The notes: generated by a model not told the origin, from the sequence alone. 64,000 bases of DNA from Nitzschia sp. DOCU1 (GCA_951394045.1 OX595985.1:2294001-2358000); one strand, 5' to 3'. Counted from the stretch's first letter, positions 39,505-50,231 are shown. Program-made: numbers and translations.

Positions 39505-41936
39505 TCAAAGACCAGCTTCTTCATCGGTCACCGGATCATCCGAAAAGCCACGCAGGGAATTATTCATCTTCCTCGGAGAGGAAGCAGGCTCGACGTCATG
39601 CATAAGCGAATCCAGCTCGGTCGGATTTTGAAGAACATTTCGTTCCCAATTATCGAGTTCTTGCAAGCAATACTTCACAGCGTCGTGCAGCGAGACAAAA
39701 ATGCGTTCGCGTCCGATATCATCGGCTAGTCCACTCAAGACCAAGTTGCGCATGACTGCACGATTAGGATTGGCCAGACACATCTGGACTTGAAGCTTGT
39801 TGCGATACATCGTGTTCATATCTGTCAAGACATGAAGAGCACTGGTATCGACATGAGAGACTGCGCTCAAATCCAAAATGATAAACTTGACCTTGGCCTC
39901 ATCGTTTCGAGCTTGTTCGGTTCCGTCCTGATCCCACTTCTGTTGCTTTTGGGCTTGGTCATAGTACTTTCCAACCTTGTCTCGAAAGTTTTGCGTATTG
40001 GCAAAGTACATAGGGGCTTCAATGCGGACCATAACGATTCCGTCGTACCGTTCGGCGCTTGGATATTGCTTGATGCTGCGGTACTGATGCGTTCCGGGCA
40101 ATCGACCCAGCACCGATGTGTGGGGATAGGCACTCTCGAAAATGACTAACAACAAGGAAATGCCGACAGCAATAGCTAGCCCCATCTCGGCGCCGAGGAA
40201 CAACGTACCGAGAAAGGCAAGCATCCACACAACAAAGTCGAACTTGTGAACCTTCCACAAGTAGATTGCTTCGGGGTAATCGACCAAACTGATGACACCC
40301 GAAATGACAATCGACGCCAAGACGGCCATAGGCTAAATCGCAAGGCACGAACAGTGAGAAACGAGCGCCACGGACCGATGGTAGAGCCTACTCCATCATA
40401 CCTATACCTACCAGTAGTTCAAAGACGGGCGTTAAAAAGAGTAAGACAAGCATGACCAAGGTTGCCGTCACCATGCCGCTGATTCCAGACATCGCTCCTG
40501 CTTCATTGTTGACAGCAGACCGGGAGAAGCTTCCAACGACTGGGTATCCTCCAAACAATCCACTCGTAATATTCGCCACGCCTAGCCCTACCAATTCCAA
40601 GCTAGAATCCAACTCATAATTGTGCTTTCCAGCCAATTGCTTGGCAATGGCAATAGATTCAAAAAAGCCGATCAGGACAATGCTCACGACCGCAACGGCA
40701 ATATGACCCATGCCAGACAAAGGGAAAACCACATCACCAGTGAAACTGGGAAGGCCCGACGGAATGTCACCCACAATCGGAATACCGTGAGCCTCCAAAT
40801 CCACTGTGGCCTGCAAGACAATCGTGACTACAGTTACCGACAGAGGCCCCGCGGCTTTAGTCCATTTGAACATTGGGTACATCTGGGACAGCTTTTTCAT
40901 ACCCATCAACGTCAGCACGCAAAATGTCCCCAACAAGAATGTCTTGTAGTTGAATTCATCAATGGATGCAAATAGGCTCTTCAACAGTTTATGCAAGGTG
41001 TTATCATTGGGGATACTGTATCCAAAGAAGTACTTAAGTTGAGACACACCAATAATAATGGCCGCCCCACTCGTAAAACCAGACGCCACAGCATGTGACA
41101 AGAAGATGGTCACAAAGCCCAGACGAAGTAATCCCATGACCAAGAAGGAAATACCAACCAAAATGCTTGTTTGCAACGCCAAGGTTGTATAAATAGTTTG
41201 ATAGTCGGGATTGTTGTCAGGTGTGATTCCTTCTTGCTCCAAGGCAAGCGTTAGGCCTGTATTTAACAAGAGTGAAACGAGGGCCACGGGTCCTACCGCC
41301 AACTGTCGGGAACTCCCAAACAAGGCATAGGCGAAAACTATCCGCGTAAAATCTGTTAGGAATCGAAGCACCAGCAGCCACACAATTAATCCCTCTTCAT
41401 TGTCCGATTGTGTACTTACTCGGCACTAGACTCGAGTAGAGTCCATATTCCACAGGAAGTCCAGCAAGTTTGGCATAACTCATGGATTGTGGAATAATCA
41501 TCACACCAACGGCAAGACCTGCCAAAATATCTGTCAAAAGAAAATGCTTCCAATCATAGGTTGGTATCCATCGCGCCATAGGCACCAACGTAGTCAACCA
41601 ATCCTTGGCGGATCGTTGTCTAAGTGTCGCACGAAGTGTCTGACGTTGCTTGATGACCCATCCTTCGGGGGATGTTCCATTTTCACTGGGTGCGTCAGGT
41701 GCCAGGTCCACACTTTCCGGCTTGCCACCAGTGTAGCGAGGATCTGGAACGATGTGCTTCTTGCTGGTCGCTCGAGTATCATCGTGCATTCGTAATAGCG
41801 ATTGACGATGAGATGTCAGCCGGCGTCGTACTTGTGCGGCGGCTGCATCATCCTTATCAGCATTCATAACTTCTTCCGAAGTGTCTGCTGTACTTTCAGC
41901 TTCGATTCCAATGCTCTTATTGTTTTCTTCCTCCAT
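39505..41936 (-). CDS. SulP/SLC26-family anion (sulfate) transporter with STAS domain
   Basis: Three exons: 41936-41420, 41337-40412 and 40332-39505; introns 82 and 79 nt; 756 aa. The N-terminal cytosolic tail is charged. The first membrane part ends GLYSSLVP and continues after splicing as IFAYALFGSSRQLAVGPVALVSLL, the conserved SulP block. Further spans include VALFLSHAVASGFTSGAAIIIG-like segments. Exon 3 begins PMAVLASIVISGV and ends in a STAS domain (GIVMVRIEAPMYFANT, FIILDLSAVSHVDTSALHVL). SulP proteins move sulfate, bicarbonate or other anions by H+ or Na+ coupling or exchange; diatom members mostly take up sulfate. The first ATG is used; the upstream TTG is not a start. Confidence 0.93.
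40333..40411 (-). other. Intron 2 of the SulP gene
   Basis: 79 nt, CTG|GTAGGT donor, TTTAG acceptor, phase 0. Joins FELL to PMAVLASIVIS, matching the family's last membrane helices. Confidence 0.8.
41338..41419 (-). other. Intron 1 of the SulP gene
   Basis: 82 nt, donor GTAAGT, phase 1. I chose the acceptor GGATAG|TTTTCGCC because it gives VPIFAYALFGSSRQ, the family spacing. The upstream ACAG acceptor would add five residues. Confidence 0.75.
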
Positions 41937-42615
41937 TGTAAAACACAACAGAAGGCCAGATTGGTGATTCAAGATTCAGAGACAAAACTCAATAGCCAAA
42001 GGAGCGCCAGTGAATGATTTTCAAATTCAGGCAACGCTCAACAGTAATGATGATTCACTGCAATCTATTGATCCTCGATAAAGGATATCCGAAACAATGT
42101 GTGAACAGAGTCGGAACAATCAGAACCATCAAAAAGTCGATACTGGGTTTTTGTCGTGTGAAATTCAAACTGCCGGAGGGTCGTTGTTGCCGTACTATCG
42201 CTGCGGGATATCTTTCGCCGGTGATGGATGATGATGGGGGAGTCGTATAAATCATTTTGGGATGACCCGCCAACAAAAAAACCGACGGTCGGTGGCTGGA
42301 CCATCTCATTCTAAACACCACTAAAATTCCGGGGAAAGATATTCCGAAACCCCGTAGCTTGTATGCGCGAGCTTGACATATCCTCATATCGTATGTACCT
42401 GAGTAGGCATAGACAGACTGCATTTCGCAGACTCTACCAAATCCTTATTTCCTATGTTACGCCAAAAGTAAAAAGCCCCTTCTCGATATTCTCAGTAACA
42501 CGGTGTATTTGAGGTACAAAAGAAATCGCATATATCAACCTGTATAAGCCCCACTTTCTTGGAAAGAACTATATCTGCTTAGTGATTCCGAACACCGATC
42601 TCGATAATAAAGCCG
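41937..42615. promoter_or_regulatory. Divergent intergenic region (SulP and modular surface protein)
   Basis: About 680 bases. The surface-protein frame is open from 42586 (after TGA 42583-42585) but has no ATG, so its first exon should lie somewhere here. I found no signal-peptide-like ORF that fits. Confidence 0.4.
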
Positions 42616-45600
42616 TTGGGTCGTGTTGTTGCCGGTGCCTTGGCTGCAGAACCGAGCGAGGCTTTGAATGGTGCAATTCCTGCACAAAGCATCTCAACCA
42701 CATATAGTGGAAGGACGACACCACGAACCCTTCGACGAACGACCGCCCAGCAGCAGGGAGAGAGAGTACTACAACAACTACCGTTAGACAACTGCTCACC
42801 CCTATCATTTTTCACCTTCGAGACAACATTCCAACTGGGGGATCCAACATTGATGTCAAGCATTGAAAACCTGCTGGCATCCTCAACACCCTCGTCAACT
42901 CATAGTACTAAAGTCCTGGACGATATTTTGGATCTCGTCATCTCGACTTTCAACGAGGAAGGAGTATGTGTACTTTCGGAAGACTATAACGGGGGCCGTT
43001 GGGCCAACAACGCCAATATGGTGAACGGGACGACGGGGGTCGCGTTTGAAATACATGGGTTGTACAAGGGATGTGACCCCGAGGGTGCATTTCAAGTCTG
43101 GTCGTCGTCCAGTAATAGTAGCAGCAACAACTTGGGGGACGGCACCAGCGGCGAAGCTCCAATCGTTGTGTCCAAACAAGAACAGTCAAGTAGTGAGGAA
43201 TGCCTTCCAATCCCCTTGGAATCCTTCCAAGAGACGGTAGCCGCTCGACTTGAGGCGTACGTCGACAGTGCCATCTGCGAAGCCCTCCGAAGCTCGTTTC
43301 AAAATACAATTGTTCTCGTTGCCATGCCCACTGACGATACGCTTGGTGGACAGGAAGTTCCTCCGGAACAGCTCCTAATGCTTGGGGATGTCTTTGTCGA
43401 GACGTTCAACGCTTTTGTGGCCCCGACCAGCACCGATGGCTGCGATCCGTATCTTCGTGTTCTCCAAAACGCCAGCGTTTCATTGCTTGCACCGGATACC
43501 TTTGGAGGCCTCCGCCGCCGCCACTTGCAACAGCAAAATGCAAATCCAGATGGAGTACCTGTGGCCGCACCATCGGAGGCTCCAAGTTCAAGTCCGACGT
43601 CGGTCTTTCAGCCGGGACAGCAGTTCCAGCTTCTCCTGACAATGTCGGGGACATGTCAAGGATGCGAAGCATCCACCAATCTGTTTGACCAGACTAGTAA
43701 TGGTGTCCGCTCTCTTCAACAAGAGGAGTTAGCTGTCCCTGCATCTTGTTTCTGCCCTGTCAATGCAACTCGTACGGTACTTCTCGAAGCAGACTTTTTT
43801 GTTGCTTTGAACGAAAACATCGAGTTACTCATTCAGCAGGAGGGTGCAGAATTCTCGTTCCTTCCTTTTTCAGTCAGCTTTGTTCAACAGATCCAAGAAG
43901 TGCCCTGCGCCGTGGTGCCTCCTGCGGCTGAGGAAGCAGCAACCACCACCACCGATGCTGGAGTAACCCCTCAAACGACATATCTCCTGATGAACGGCGT
44001 AGACGCGACGGTCGATCTGGTCTTTGTTGCCGATCAAATCATGACCACGTACAACGACATGAATAGCTGGCGAGTGGACGGCGGAACTCAATACTGCGAC
44101 CCTTTGGCTCGAGAGATTCTCCAAGTCGAACCGATAATGGTGGATTTCTATCTTCTGTCAAACCAGGCGCTGTTTGAAATCACTCTGGTTTGCAATGGGG
44201 TTTGCGACAATGGAACAGGTATTGCAAGCCAGTTGGGTTCTTGGAACTTGTTCGACAGTGACGCCGAAGGCTCTTTGAGACGCCAACAACGCCGAGGCCT
44301 GTCGGGCTCTCAAGCGTATGTTGACAATGACTCAAGTAGGATACTGGCAATGGTGTTCTTCGAGGACCAATGTTTTTGTCCACTTGCGACCGACGCAATG
44401 GGAATCCCTCGACTGGACTTTGAAGTGGCGCTGATCGATAATGTACCGGCTGCGACGACGTTTCAGGTTCTGGAGGTACAAGCAGTGAATTGTTCAGACC
44501 AAGGCGACCCGTCTGTCAGTTTTACTGACGACTTGGTGATAGAGGTCGTGTTGAACGCTGGTTCTGTTGCCATAAGCAATCAAGAGATTGCGTCGATTGA
44601 GCTGGCCATTCTTTCGGTGTACAATCGATTGATGGAGACATCCTACTGTGATCCACTCTTTCGAACTCTTGATGTCGCCACAATCACAGATCAAGGAACT
44701 CAATACGGCAGTCGGCTCCCTTTATCGGTGAGCGTTAGGGCACTTTGCCGAGGTTGTCTTGAAGGTACTTCGATCTACGGATCCGGCAGTGACGCTGCGG
44801 CTGGCGCAGTTCTTCGACGTCAACTGCAACTCGAGACGTTCTCGTCAGATGGGACTACCTGCTTTTGTAATGCGGATTCCGTCGCTTACGACGCGCCGAC
44901 GGAAAGTGAATTCATGAAAGCCCTGGGGGCCGAACTGGAGATGTTGAACCTACCTAATGTGGCATCAACCGGTAACTGTGGCGAATTGTCGACGTTCCAG
45001 TCGCTCGTTCTTTTGACGTTTGAAGGCCGAGAATCGGACGTCCCCGAAGAAGACCGAGCGTATCTTGTCGAACTATTCATGAGCACCTACAATCTTGTGA
45101 ATACAGGTCAAGAAACGTGCGATCCGTTGTTTCGCAACATTGAGAATGCAACCATTTCAACCTCAACAAATATTACCATCGAATCACGACGCAATTTACA
45201 GACAGTAGGAGCAAATCCATCACTAGGGCTCTCTTCGGACCCTCCGAGTTTTGCTCCCTCGTCGGTACCGAGTCAACTTTATGGGACATTTTCAATTTTG
45301 ACAAATGTGGCTGGGATGTGTGTTGGGTGCGCCAGCGACACCAATCTATTTGACAATGTTAGTCTTCGGCGGATGTTGGGTATGTCGGGTACAAGTTTAG
45401 ACGACGTACCAGGCTTTTACCGCGAAGTTATTACAAGATCACTTCAGGAGGTAGTAACACCAGATGCAGATCCTACTTCGTGTTTTTGCCCATTTGACGA
45501 GCCAAGGGCCCTCTTGACGGGCGATTCGTTTGCTGTCGCCTATGAACTGGCAATTGAAGAAGCACAGGTAACACTTGGTCTTTTGACAGGAGTCGTTGGC

Positions 45601-46020
45601 ATTGATAGTGTCACCGAATTGGATGAGTCCGGTCGAGCCCCGTTGATTACGCCTTCTCTTGCACCAAGTCCCGTTCCTTCCGACTTTCCCACTGTCTTTC
45701 CTTCGGGATTTCCTAGTGACTTTCCCTCTGAATTTCCCAGTCAGTTTCCCAGTGACTATCCAAGTGCCCTGCCATCACCCCAACCTACGCAGTCACTTGC
45801 CCCGTCCATGGCCCCCACTTGTGTCGGTGTTTGTCCGCTGGCAGGCGCTCCAAATAATTGGTTTTTCATCTCGTGCAAGCTGGACAAACTGCTATGTGGT
45901 AAATGGTTTGTCAAGGGTTGCGGTTCGCCCTGCGCCCAATCGCAATTTCAAGCCTCAGGTGGAACGTATATTTATTATGGGGGAAGCATGCCTTATACTT
46001 GCGAATATAGCGTTCCATGA
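42616..46020 (+). CDS. Modular Cys-rich surface/secreted protein with Pro/Ser-rich stalk
   Basis: About 1,134 aa in one frame, with no N-terminal ATG (first codon here is TTG), so a 5' exon with the signal peptide is probably missing. Five related modules follow: about 42880-43300, 43385-43830, 43990-44440, 44560-44960 and 45050-45590. The typical module has the order FxxTYN, CDPLFR (or CDPYLR, CDPLAR), an Ala/Thr strand, xCxGC, a TNLFD-like block, then xCFCP and a helix. Next comes a stalk of PSxFPS repeats (about 45655-45815: FPSGFPSDFPSEFPSQFPS), typical of diatom wall and surface proteins, and a Cys-rich C-terminal domain. Adhesion or cell-wall function is inferred; no enzyme motif is seen. 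Fragments are duplicated at 48309-50231. Confidence 0.8.
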   Translation: MGRVVAGALAAEPSEALNGAIPAQSISTTYSGRTTPRTLRRTTAQQQGERVLQQLPLDNCSPLSFFTFETTFQLGDPTLMSSIENLLASSTPSSTHSTKVLDDILDLVISTFNEEGVCVLSEDYNGGRWANNANMVNGTTGVAFEIHGLYKGCDPEGAFQVWSSSSNSSSNNLGDGTSGEAPIVVSKQEQSSSEECLPIPLESFQETVAARLEAYVDSAICEALRSSFQNTIVLVAMPTDDTLGGQEVPPEQLLMLGDVFVETFNAFVAPTSTDGCDPYLRVLQNASVSLLAPDTFGGLRRRHLQQQNANPDGVPVAAPSEAPSSSPTSVFQPGQQFQLLLTMSGTCQGCEASTNLFDQTSNGVRSLQQEELAVPASCFCPVNATRTVLLEADFFVALNENIELLIQQEGAEFSFLPFSVSFVQQIQEVPCAVVPPAAEEAATTTTDAGVTPQTTYLLMNGVDATVDLVFVADQIMTTYNDMNSWRVDGGTQYCDPLAREILQVEPIMVDFYLLSNQALFEITLVCNGVCDNGTGIASQLGSWNLFDSDAEGSLRRQQRRGLSGSQAYVDNDSSRILAMVFFEDQCFCPLATDAMGIPRLDFEVALIDNVPAATTFQVLEVQAVNCSDQGDPSVSFTDDLVIEVVLNAGSVAISNQEIASIELAILSVYNRLMETSYCDPLFRTLDVATITDQGTQYGSRLPLSVSVRALCRGCLEGTSIYGSGSDAAAGAVLRRQLQLETFSSDGTTCFCNADSVAYDAPTESEFMKALGAELEMLNLPNVASTGNCGELSTFQSLVLLTFEGRESDVPEEDRAYLVELFMSTYNLVNTGQETCDPLFRNIENATISTSTNITIESRRNLQTVGANPSLGLSSDPPSFAPSSVPSQLYGTFSILTNVAGMCVGCASDTNLFDNVSLRRMLGMSGTSLDDVPGFYREVITRSLQEVVTPDADPTSCFCPFDEPRALLTGDSFAVAYELAIEEAQVTLGLLTGVVGIDSVTELDESGRAPLITPSLAPSPVPSDFPTVFPSGFPSDFPSEFPSQFPSDYPSALPSPQPTQSLAPSMAPTCVGVCPLAGAPNNWFFISCKLDKLLCGKWFVKGCGSPCAQSQFQASGGTYIYYGGSMPYTCEYSVP
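45655..45815 (+). repeat. PSxFPS-coding minisatellite in surface protein
   Basis: Repeats of a CCCxCxGxxTTTCC-like unit encode the Ser/Pro/Phe stalk. The same tract, in reverse orientation, is in the broken copy near 48555-48680. Confidence 0.7.
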
Positions 46021-46059
46021 TAATAAGAACGCAGCAATTCTGCTCGGGCCATTAGAGAA

Positions 46060-46440
46060 TTAGAACTTGATAATGCTGAATAGTAAAGCGGCCGGGCCCA
46101 ATGCACCAATATCACCGAGTGTAATCATTTTCGGGGTTTGGCGTATGTTGAAATCAATTTTTTTCTCGGTCACAAAGCTCGGTTTCATCGTCTCTGTATT
46201 AGGTGTGCAGAATAGCGCTGATGATCCCTGATGGGTGAAAAAGTCGGATGAGTCGTGAGACTCATCTGCCTTTCCAGGTAGCCGGTTTCGCTTCGGCGAG
46301 ATCGTTCCTTTCCGATCGTCCAGGTAGCTGCTAAATGGATAGCGCGCACTTTTCGCTGCTTTACTAGTAGCTATAGCGATAGTTGAGAGCACTACGAGGG
46401 CTATTAGTAAGGCACCTACAATCAATGCTTGCGAAGCCAA
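46060..46440 (-). other. Open frame with a membrane segment, overlapping the lumenal-protein 3' end
   Basis: No ATG: the first codon is TTG at 46440, inside the last codons of the neighbouring gene in another frame. It starts ASQALIVGALLIALVVLSTIAIATS, a clear hydrophobic helix, then KSARYPFSS and a polar tail. Possible explanations are a frameshift, an unrecognised intron, or chance. The first about 45 bases of this frame (46440-46395) are conserved in the copy at 50146-50231. Confidence 0.25.
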
Positions 46441-47666
46441 GCAATTTGTGCATCCGACAATTCATGGTGTTGGAACTCTTCTTCTTCCAACTTTCGTTCG
46501 TCTTTGCTCACTTTAAAGTCTTTCTTGTTCTTTGGTGTTGTACTATCCGCTTGTTTGGCAGATGTTGTCCCGGTTTGTGTCACCAAAACTGCCTCGTCCT
46601 TTTTCGTAACAGCAGGTTCTTGTTGAATGCCGCCGGTTTGGGTGGATGATGTCAGGGTACTACCATCGCCATTAGAGGATAAAGTCGATTCCTCGGCTAC
46701 TTCTTTGTCGCCATTAGCCAACACTTTTGTTTCGGACGGCGCAGTGGTGGTCTCCTCTAGCGGAGCCGTAATTTCATTCCCCGACTTTTCCACTAGCACG
46801 GGACTGCTGCTGCTACCGCTGCCATTTTCCTCTGGCGTTGACGAAGATTCTGTGGTTGTGGAGGACGATGCTTGTTCCTCCTTTGTAACAGGATCTGCCG
46901 AAAGTGTGGCGACTGCGCTTGTTTCGGTAGGCGACTTGACGACTTGTTGATTACTCGGTGGAGACTCCGCAAGTGCCTTTTCTTCTCCTGGAGCAGCGCT
47001 CTTTGTTAATGACTCTGTGAATTCATTGACATCAAACGCCGATACAGCATCCTGACCGCCAACCGCTGTCGAGGACACAGAATCCGAATGGGTGCTGTCC
47101 TCCGCATGTTGTGTCATTTCACTCTCCGAGATCGTCGTGGTCGACGATGATTCTTGCGACGTTTGGATGGATTCGTCATTGGTTCCAGTCGTCGTCAGCG
47201 ACATGGAGTCCCCTGGTTCGGATGCCAGCCAAAGGTGCCGGGTCGTAGTATCAAAAGTAATGGTAGTGTAAGATGCCATGTGGATGCCATATGATTGTGG
47301 TTGTTGCTCCACTAGTGGTTGTGGTGTCGCCGCCATGGCCGGTGGTGGTTGCGAAATCCCAAAGGCTAGCGACGACGCTAGCAGAAATGCTCCCAGCCAT
47401 GGATTGTTCTTGTTGCGCGCCACGATGGACTTTTCGAGCTCTCGTCGGTCATTGTTAGGAGTATTGCTCACATGACTACAAGCCCTAGTCAAGAGTGATG
47501 ATGCCGGAAGATTTGCCTTTGGCTGTTGTTGAAGATAATGATCAGCAGCAGTAACAACAGGAAGATTCCAAAGACGACTCTTTGCAGAAAAGCCTTGGAC
47601 CGTCGTGACCGCTCCCACAAAGAGAAGCGCCACAGCAATGGCCACCCGAACTATTCGAAAGGTCAT
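46422..47666 (-). CDS. Ser/Thr-rich plastid protein, thylakoid-lumen candidate
   Basis: 414 aa from the ATG at 47666. The leader MTFRIVRVAIAVALLFVGAVTTVQGF-S ends with a plastid-type VQGF motif. A second hydrophobic stretch, LGAFLLASSLAFGISQPPPAMA-A, looks like a thylakoid transfer peptide with an AxA cleavage site. The rest is Ser/Thr/Glu-rich, low-complexity, and ends in a conserved basic/acidic segment SKDERKLEEEEFQHHELSD. No fold is recognised. The frame continues upstream of 47666, but the leader supports this start. The 3' end overlaps the open frame at 46060-46440. Confidence 0.65.
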   Translation of the reverse strand: MTFRIVRVAIAVALLFVGAVTTVQGFSAKSRLWNLPVVTAADHYLQQQPKANLPASSLLTRACSHVSNTPNNDRRELEKSIVARNKNNPWLGAFLLASSLAFGISQPPPAMAATPQPLVEQQPQSYGIHMASYTTITFDTTTRHLWLASEPGDSMSLTTTGTNDESIQTSQESSSTTTISESEMTQHAEDSTHSDSVSSTAVGGQDAVSAFDVNEFTESLTKSAAPGEEKALAESPPSNQQVVKSPTETSAVATLSADPVTKEEQASSSTTTESSSTPEENGSGSSSSPVLVEKSGNEITAPLEETTTAPSETKVLANGDKEVAEESTLSSNGDGSTLTSSTQTGGIQQEPAVTKKDEAVLVTQTGTTSAKQADSTTPKNKKDFKVSKDERKLEEEEFQHHELSDAQIAWLRKH

Positions 47667-48308
47667 GACCGTTCTTGTCCCGATTGTTGCTGTTGTGCTA
47701 TCTCTACCGAGTAAAGTGTGATAGCAGAGGGATGATTGCAAAGCTTTGGGATGATGGGTGTTTGATTGGATGTGAAGTTGTGATTGGTTTCTCGAGAAAT
47801 TTTGGCGTTTTGGATTCGATATCATCCCGATGAAGGAATTAATGCGATCCATCCGTTGATACAGGTTCTGACGTCACCGAATGAATCATGATTTCATTTT
47901 CTCCTTCTTCGGAAAGAAGCGCGCGCGGCGGCTATGTTGAAACATTGATTGTATGTACCCTACTCAGGTAGGAGGATACGTTTCGACCCGATGTACTACG
48001 TGGATGGGAGGAGAGATGCCACCGACGTGGTCTCTATTTTGACGTTCTAAAGCAAATATTCAAAGTGTACCTGGTACAATGGAATGTTCATGCTAAGGCT
48101 ACTCGACTTGTGTCTACGGCAGGATTGAAAGAGGTCATTCCGGTCTTTTTACCGGTCCAAGACGAAAAAGATTGCTAGACTTATGGAAAGAACGACTTTC
48201 ATTGTCAGTACTACTCCTCAAACGAAAACGAATCAAAATACTGCTTGAAACCACAAACTGGCCCATGAGCTAATGCTCTGCGAGAGCAATGGCATTTTAC
48301 GTTTTAGT
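47667..48308. other. Intergenic region between the lumenal gene and the duplicated block
   Basis: About 640 bases: promoter of the lumenal protein, then sequence up to the end of the inverted copy. A GCTCTGCGAGAGC palindrome lies near 48274-48286. No ORF supported. Confidence 0.45.
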
Positions 48309-49366
48309 TTATGGTAATGGAATACTCCATTCGCAAGTATACGACCTGCTCTTATAACTGTCGAATGCGATCCATGTTCCACACGACTCTTCGCATTCAT
48401 CTTGGGCACATGCTTTGTCGCAAGTTATCACATACGATTTTCCACATCGAAGTTTGTCCTCCGTGTAAGACAGGCGAAATTGCCAACCATCATAAGGTGC
48501 GGCTGCCAGCGGACAAACACCGACACAAGTGGGGGGCATGGAAGGGGCAAGTGACTGCGTAGGTTGGGGTGATGGCAGGGCACTTGGATAGTCACTGGGA
48601 AACTGACTGGGAAATTCAGAGGGAAAGTCACTAGGAAATCCCGAAGGAAAGACAGTGGGAAAGTCGGAAGGAACGGGATTTGGTGCAAGAGAAGGCGCAA
48701 TCAACGGAGCTTGACCGGACTCATCCAATTTGGTGACACTGTCAGTGCCAACGACTCCTGTCAAAAGACCAAGTGTTACCTGGGCTTCTTCAATTGCCAG
48801 TTCATAGCCAACAGCAAACGAATCGTCCGTCAAGAGGGCCCTTGGCTCGTTAAATGGGCAAAAACACGAAGTAGGATCAGCATCTTGTGTTACTACGTCC
48901 TGAAGTGATCTTGTAATAACGTCGAGGTAAAAGCCTGGTAGTCGTCGAAACTTGCCGAAGACTAACATTGTCGAATAGATTGGTATCACTGGCGCACCCA
49001 ACACACGTCCCAGTCACATTTGTCAAAATTGAAAATGTCCCATAAAGTTGACTCGGTACCGAGGATGGAGCAAAACTTTGAGGGTTCGACAAGAGCCCCA
49101 GCGATGGATTCGCTCCTACTGTCTGTAAATTGCGTCGTGATTCGATGGTAATATTTGTTGAGGTTGAAATTGTCGCATTTTCGACATTTCGAAACAACGG
49201 ATCGCACGTTTCTTGACCTGTATTCACAAGATTGTAGGTGCTCGTGAATAGTTCGACAAGATACGCTCGGTCTTCTTCAGGGACGTCCGATTCGCGGCCT
49301 TGAAACGTCAGAAGAACGAGCGATTGGAACGTCGACAATTCGCCACAGTTGCCGGTTGATGCCACG
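48309..49366 (-). pseudogene. Inverted partial copy of the modular surface protein (3' part), frameshifted
   Basis: Matches about 44955-46020 of the 42616 gene in reverse orientation: module 5, PSxFPS stalk and Cys-rich tail, ending TCEWSIPLP. Identity upstream of the tail looks very high by eye, but the final about 60 residues (after CVGVCPLA) differ strongly. Near 48940 it lacks 23 bases present in the first copy (within the block after DNVSLR), which breaks the frame, and it has no start. It is therefore a pseudogene fragment unless an unseen intron repairs it. Its inner end joins directly to the next segment at about 49366. Confidence 0.75.
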
Positions 49367-50164
49367 TTGGGTGGGCCGCCGCCGCCACTTACAGCAGCAA
49401 AATACACATCCAGATGGGGTACCTCCTGTGGCCATATCGTCGGAGGCTCCAAGTTCAAGTCCGACGTCGCTCTTTGTACCTGGACAGCAGTTCCAGCTTC
49501 TCCTGACAATGTCGGGGACATGTCAAGGATGCGAAGCATCCACCAATCTGTTTGACCAGACTAGCAATGGTGTTCGGTCTCTTCAACAAGAGGAGTTAGC
49601 TGTACCTGCATCTTGTTCCTACCCTGTCAATGCAAGTCGTACGGTACTTTTCGAAGCAGACCTTTTTGTTGCGTTGAACGAAAACATCGAGTTACTCATT
49701 CAGCAGGAGGGTGCAGAATTCTCGTTCCTTCCTTTTCAGTCAGCTTTGTTCAACAGATCCAGGAAGTGCCCTGCGCCGTGGTGCCTCCTGCGGCTGAGGA
49801 AGCAGCAACCACCACCACCGATGCTGGAGTAACCCCTCAAACGACATATCTCCTGATGAACGGCCTAGACGCGACGGTCGATCTGGTCTTTGTTGCCGAT
49901 CAAGTCATGACCACATACAACGACATGAATAGCTGGCGAGTGGACAGCGGAACTCAATACTGCGACCCTTTGGCTCGAGAGATTCTCCAAGTCGAACCAA
50001 TAATGGTGGATTTCTATCTTCTGTCGAACCAGGCGCTGTTTGAAATCACTCTGGTTTGCAATGGGGTTTGCGACAATGGAACGGGTATTGCAAGCCAGTT
50101 GGGTTCTTGGAACTTGTTCGACAGTGACGCTGAAGGCTCTTTGAGAAGAGTTTCAACACCATGA
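49367..50164 (+). pseudogene. Direct partial copy of modules 2-3 of the surface protein, frameshifted
   Basis: Matches about 43503-44283 of the 42616 gene in the same orientation, from RRRHLQQQN to GSLRR. One T is lost near 49734 (CCTTTTT to CCTTTTC), which breaks the frame; the second half continues in the +1 frame through VADQVMTTYNDMNSW to RRVSTP. No ATG or signal peptide. Homology stops at about 50145. Confidence 0.75.
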
Positions 50165-50231
50165 CTTGTCAGATGCACGAATTGCTTGGCTTCGCAAGTA
50201 TTGATTGTAGGTGCCTTACTAATAGCCCTCG
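50146..50231 (+). repeat. Copy of the lumenal-protein 3' end, joined to the broken surface-protein copy
   Basis: Matches the complement of 46395-46481: the same TTGGCTTCGCAAG and GATTGTAGGTGCCTTACT blocks with a few substitutions. The left junction shares GAAGAG with both parents, a possible microhomology. Confidence 0.7.

Noticed and set aside
48309..50231. A transposon as the cause of the repeated surface-protein segments
   Set aside because: No transposase, terminal repeats or target-site duplication seen; the segments are pieces of neighbouring genes.
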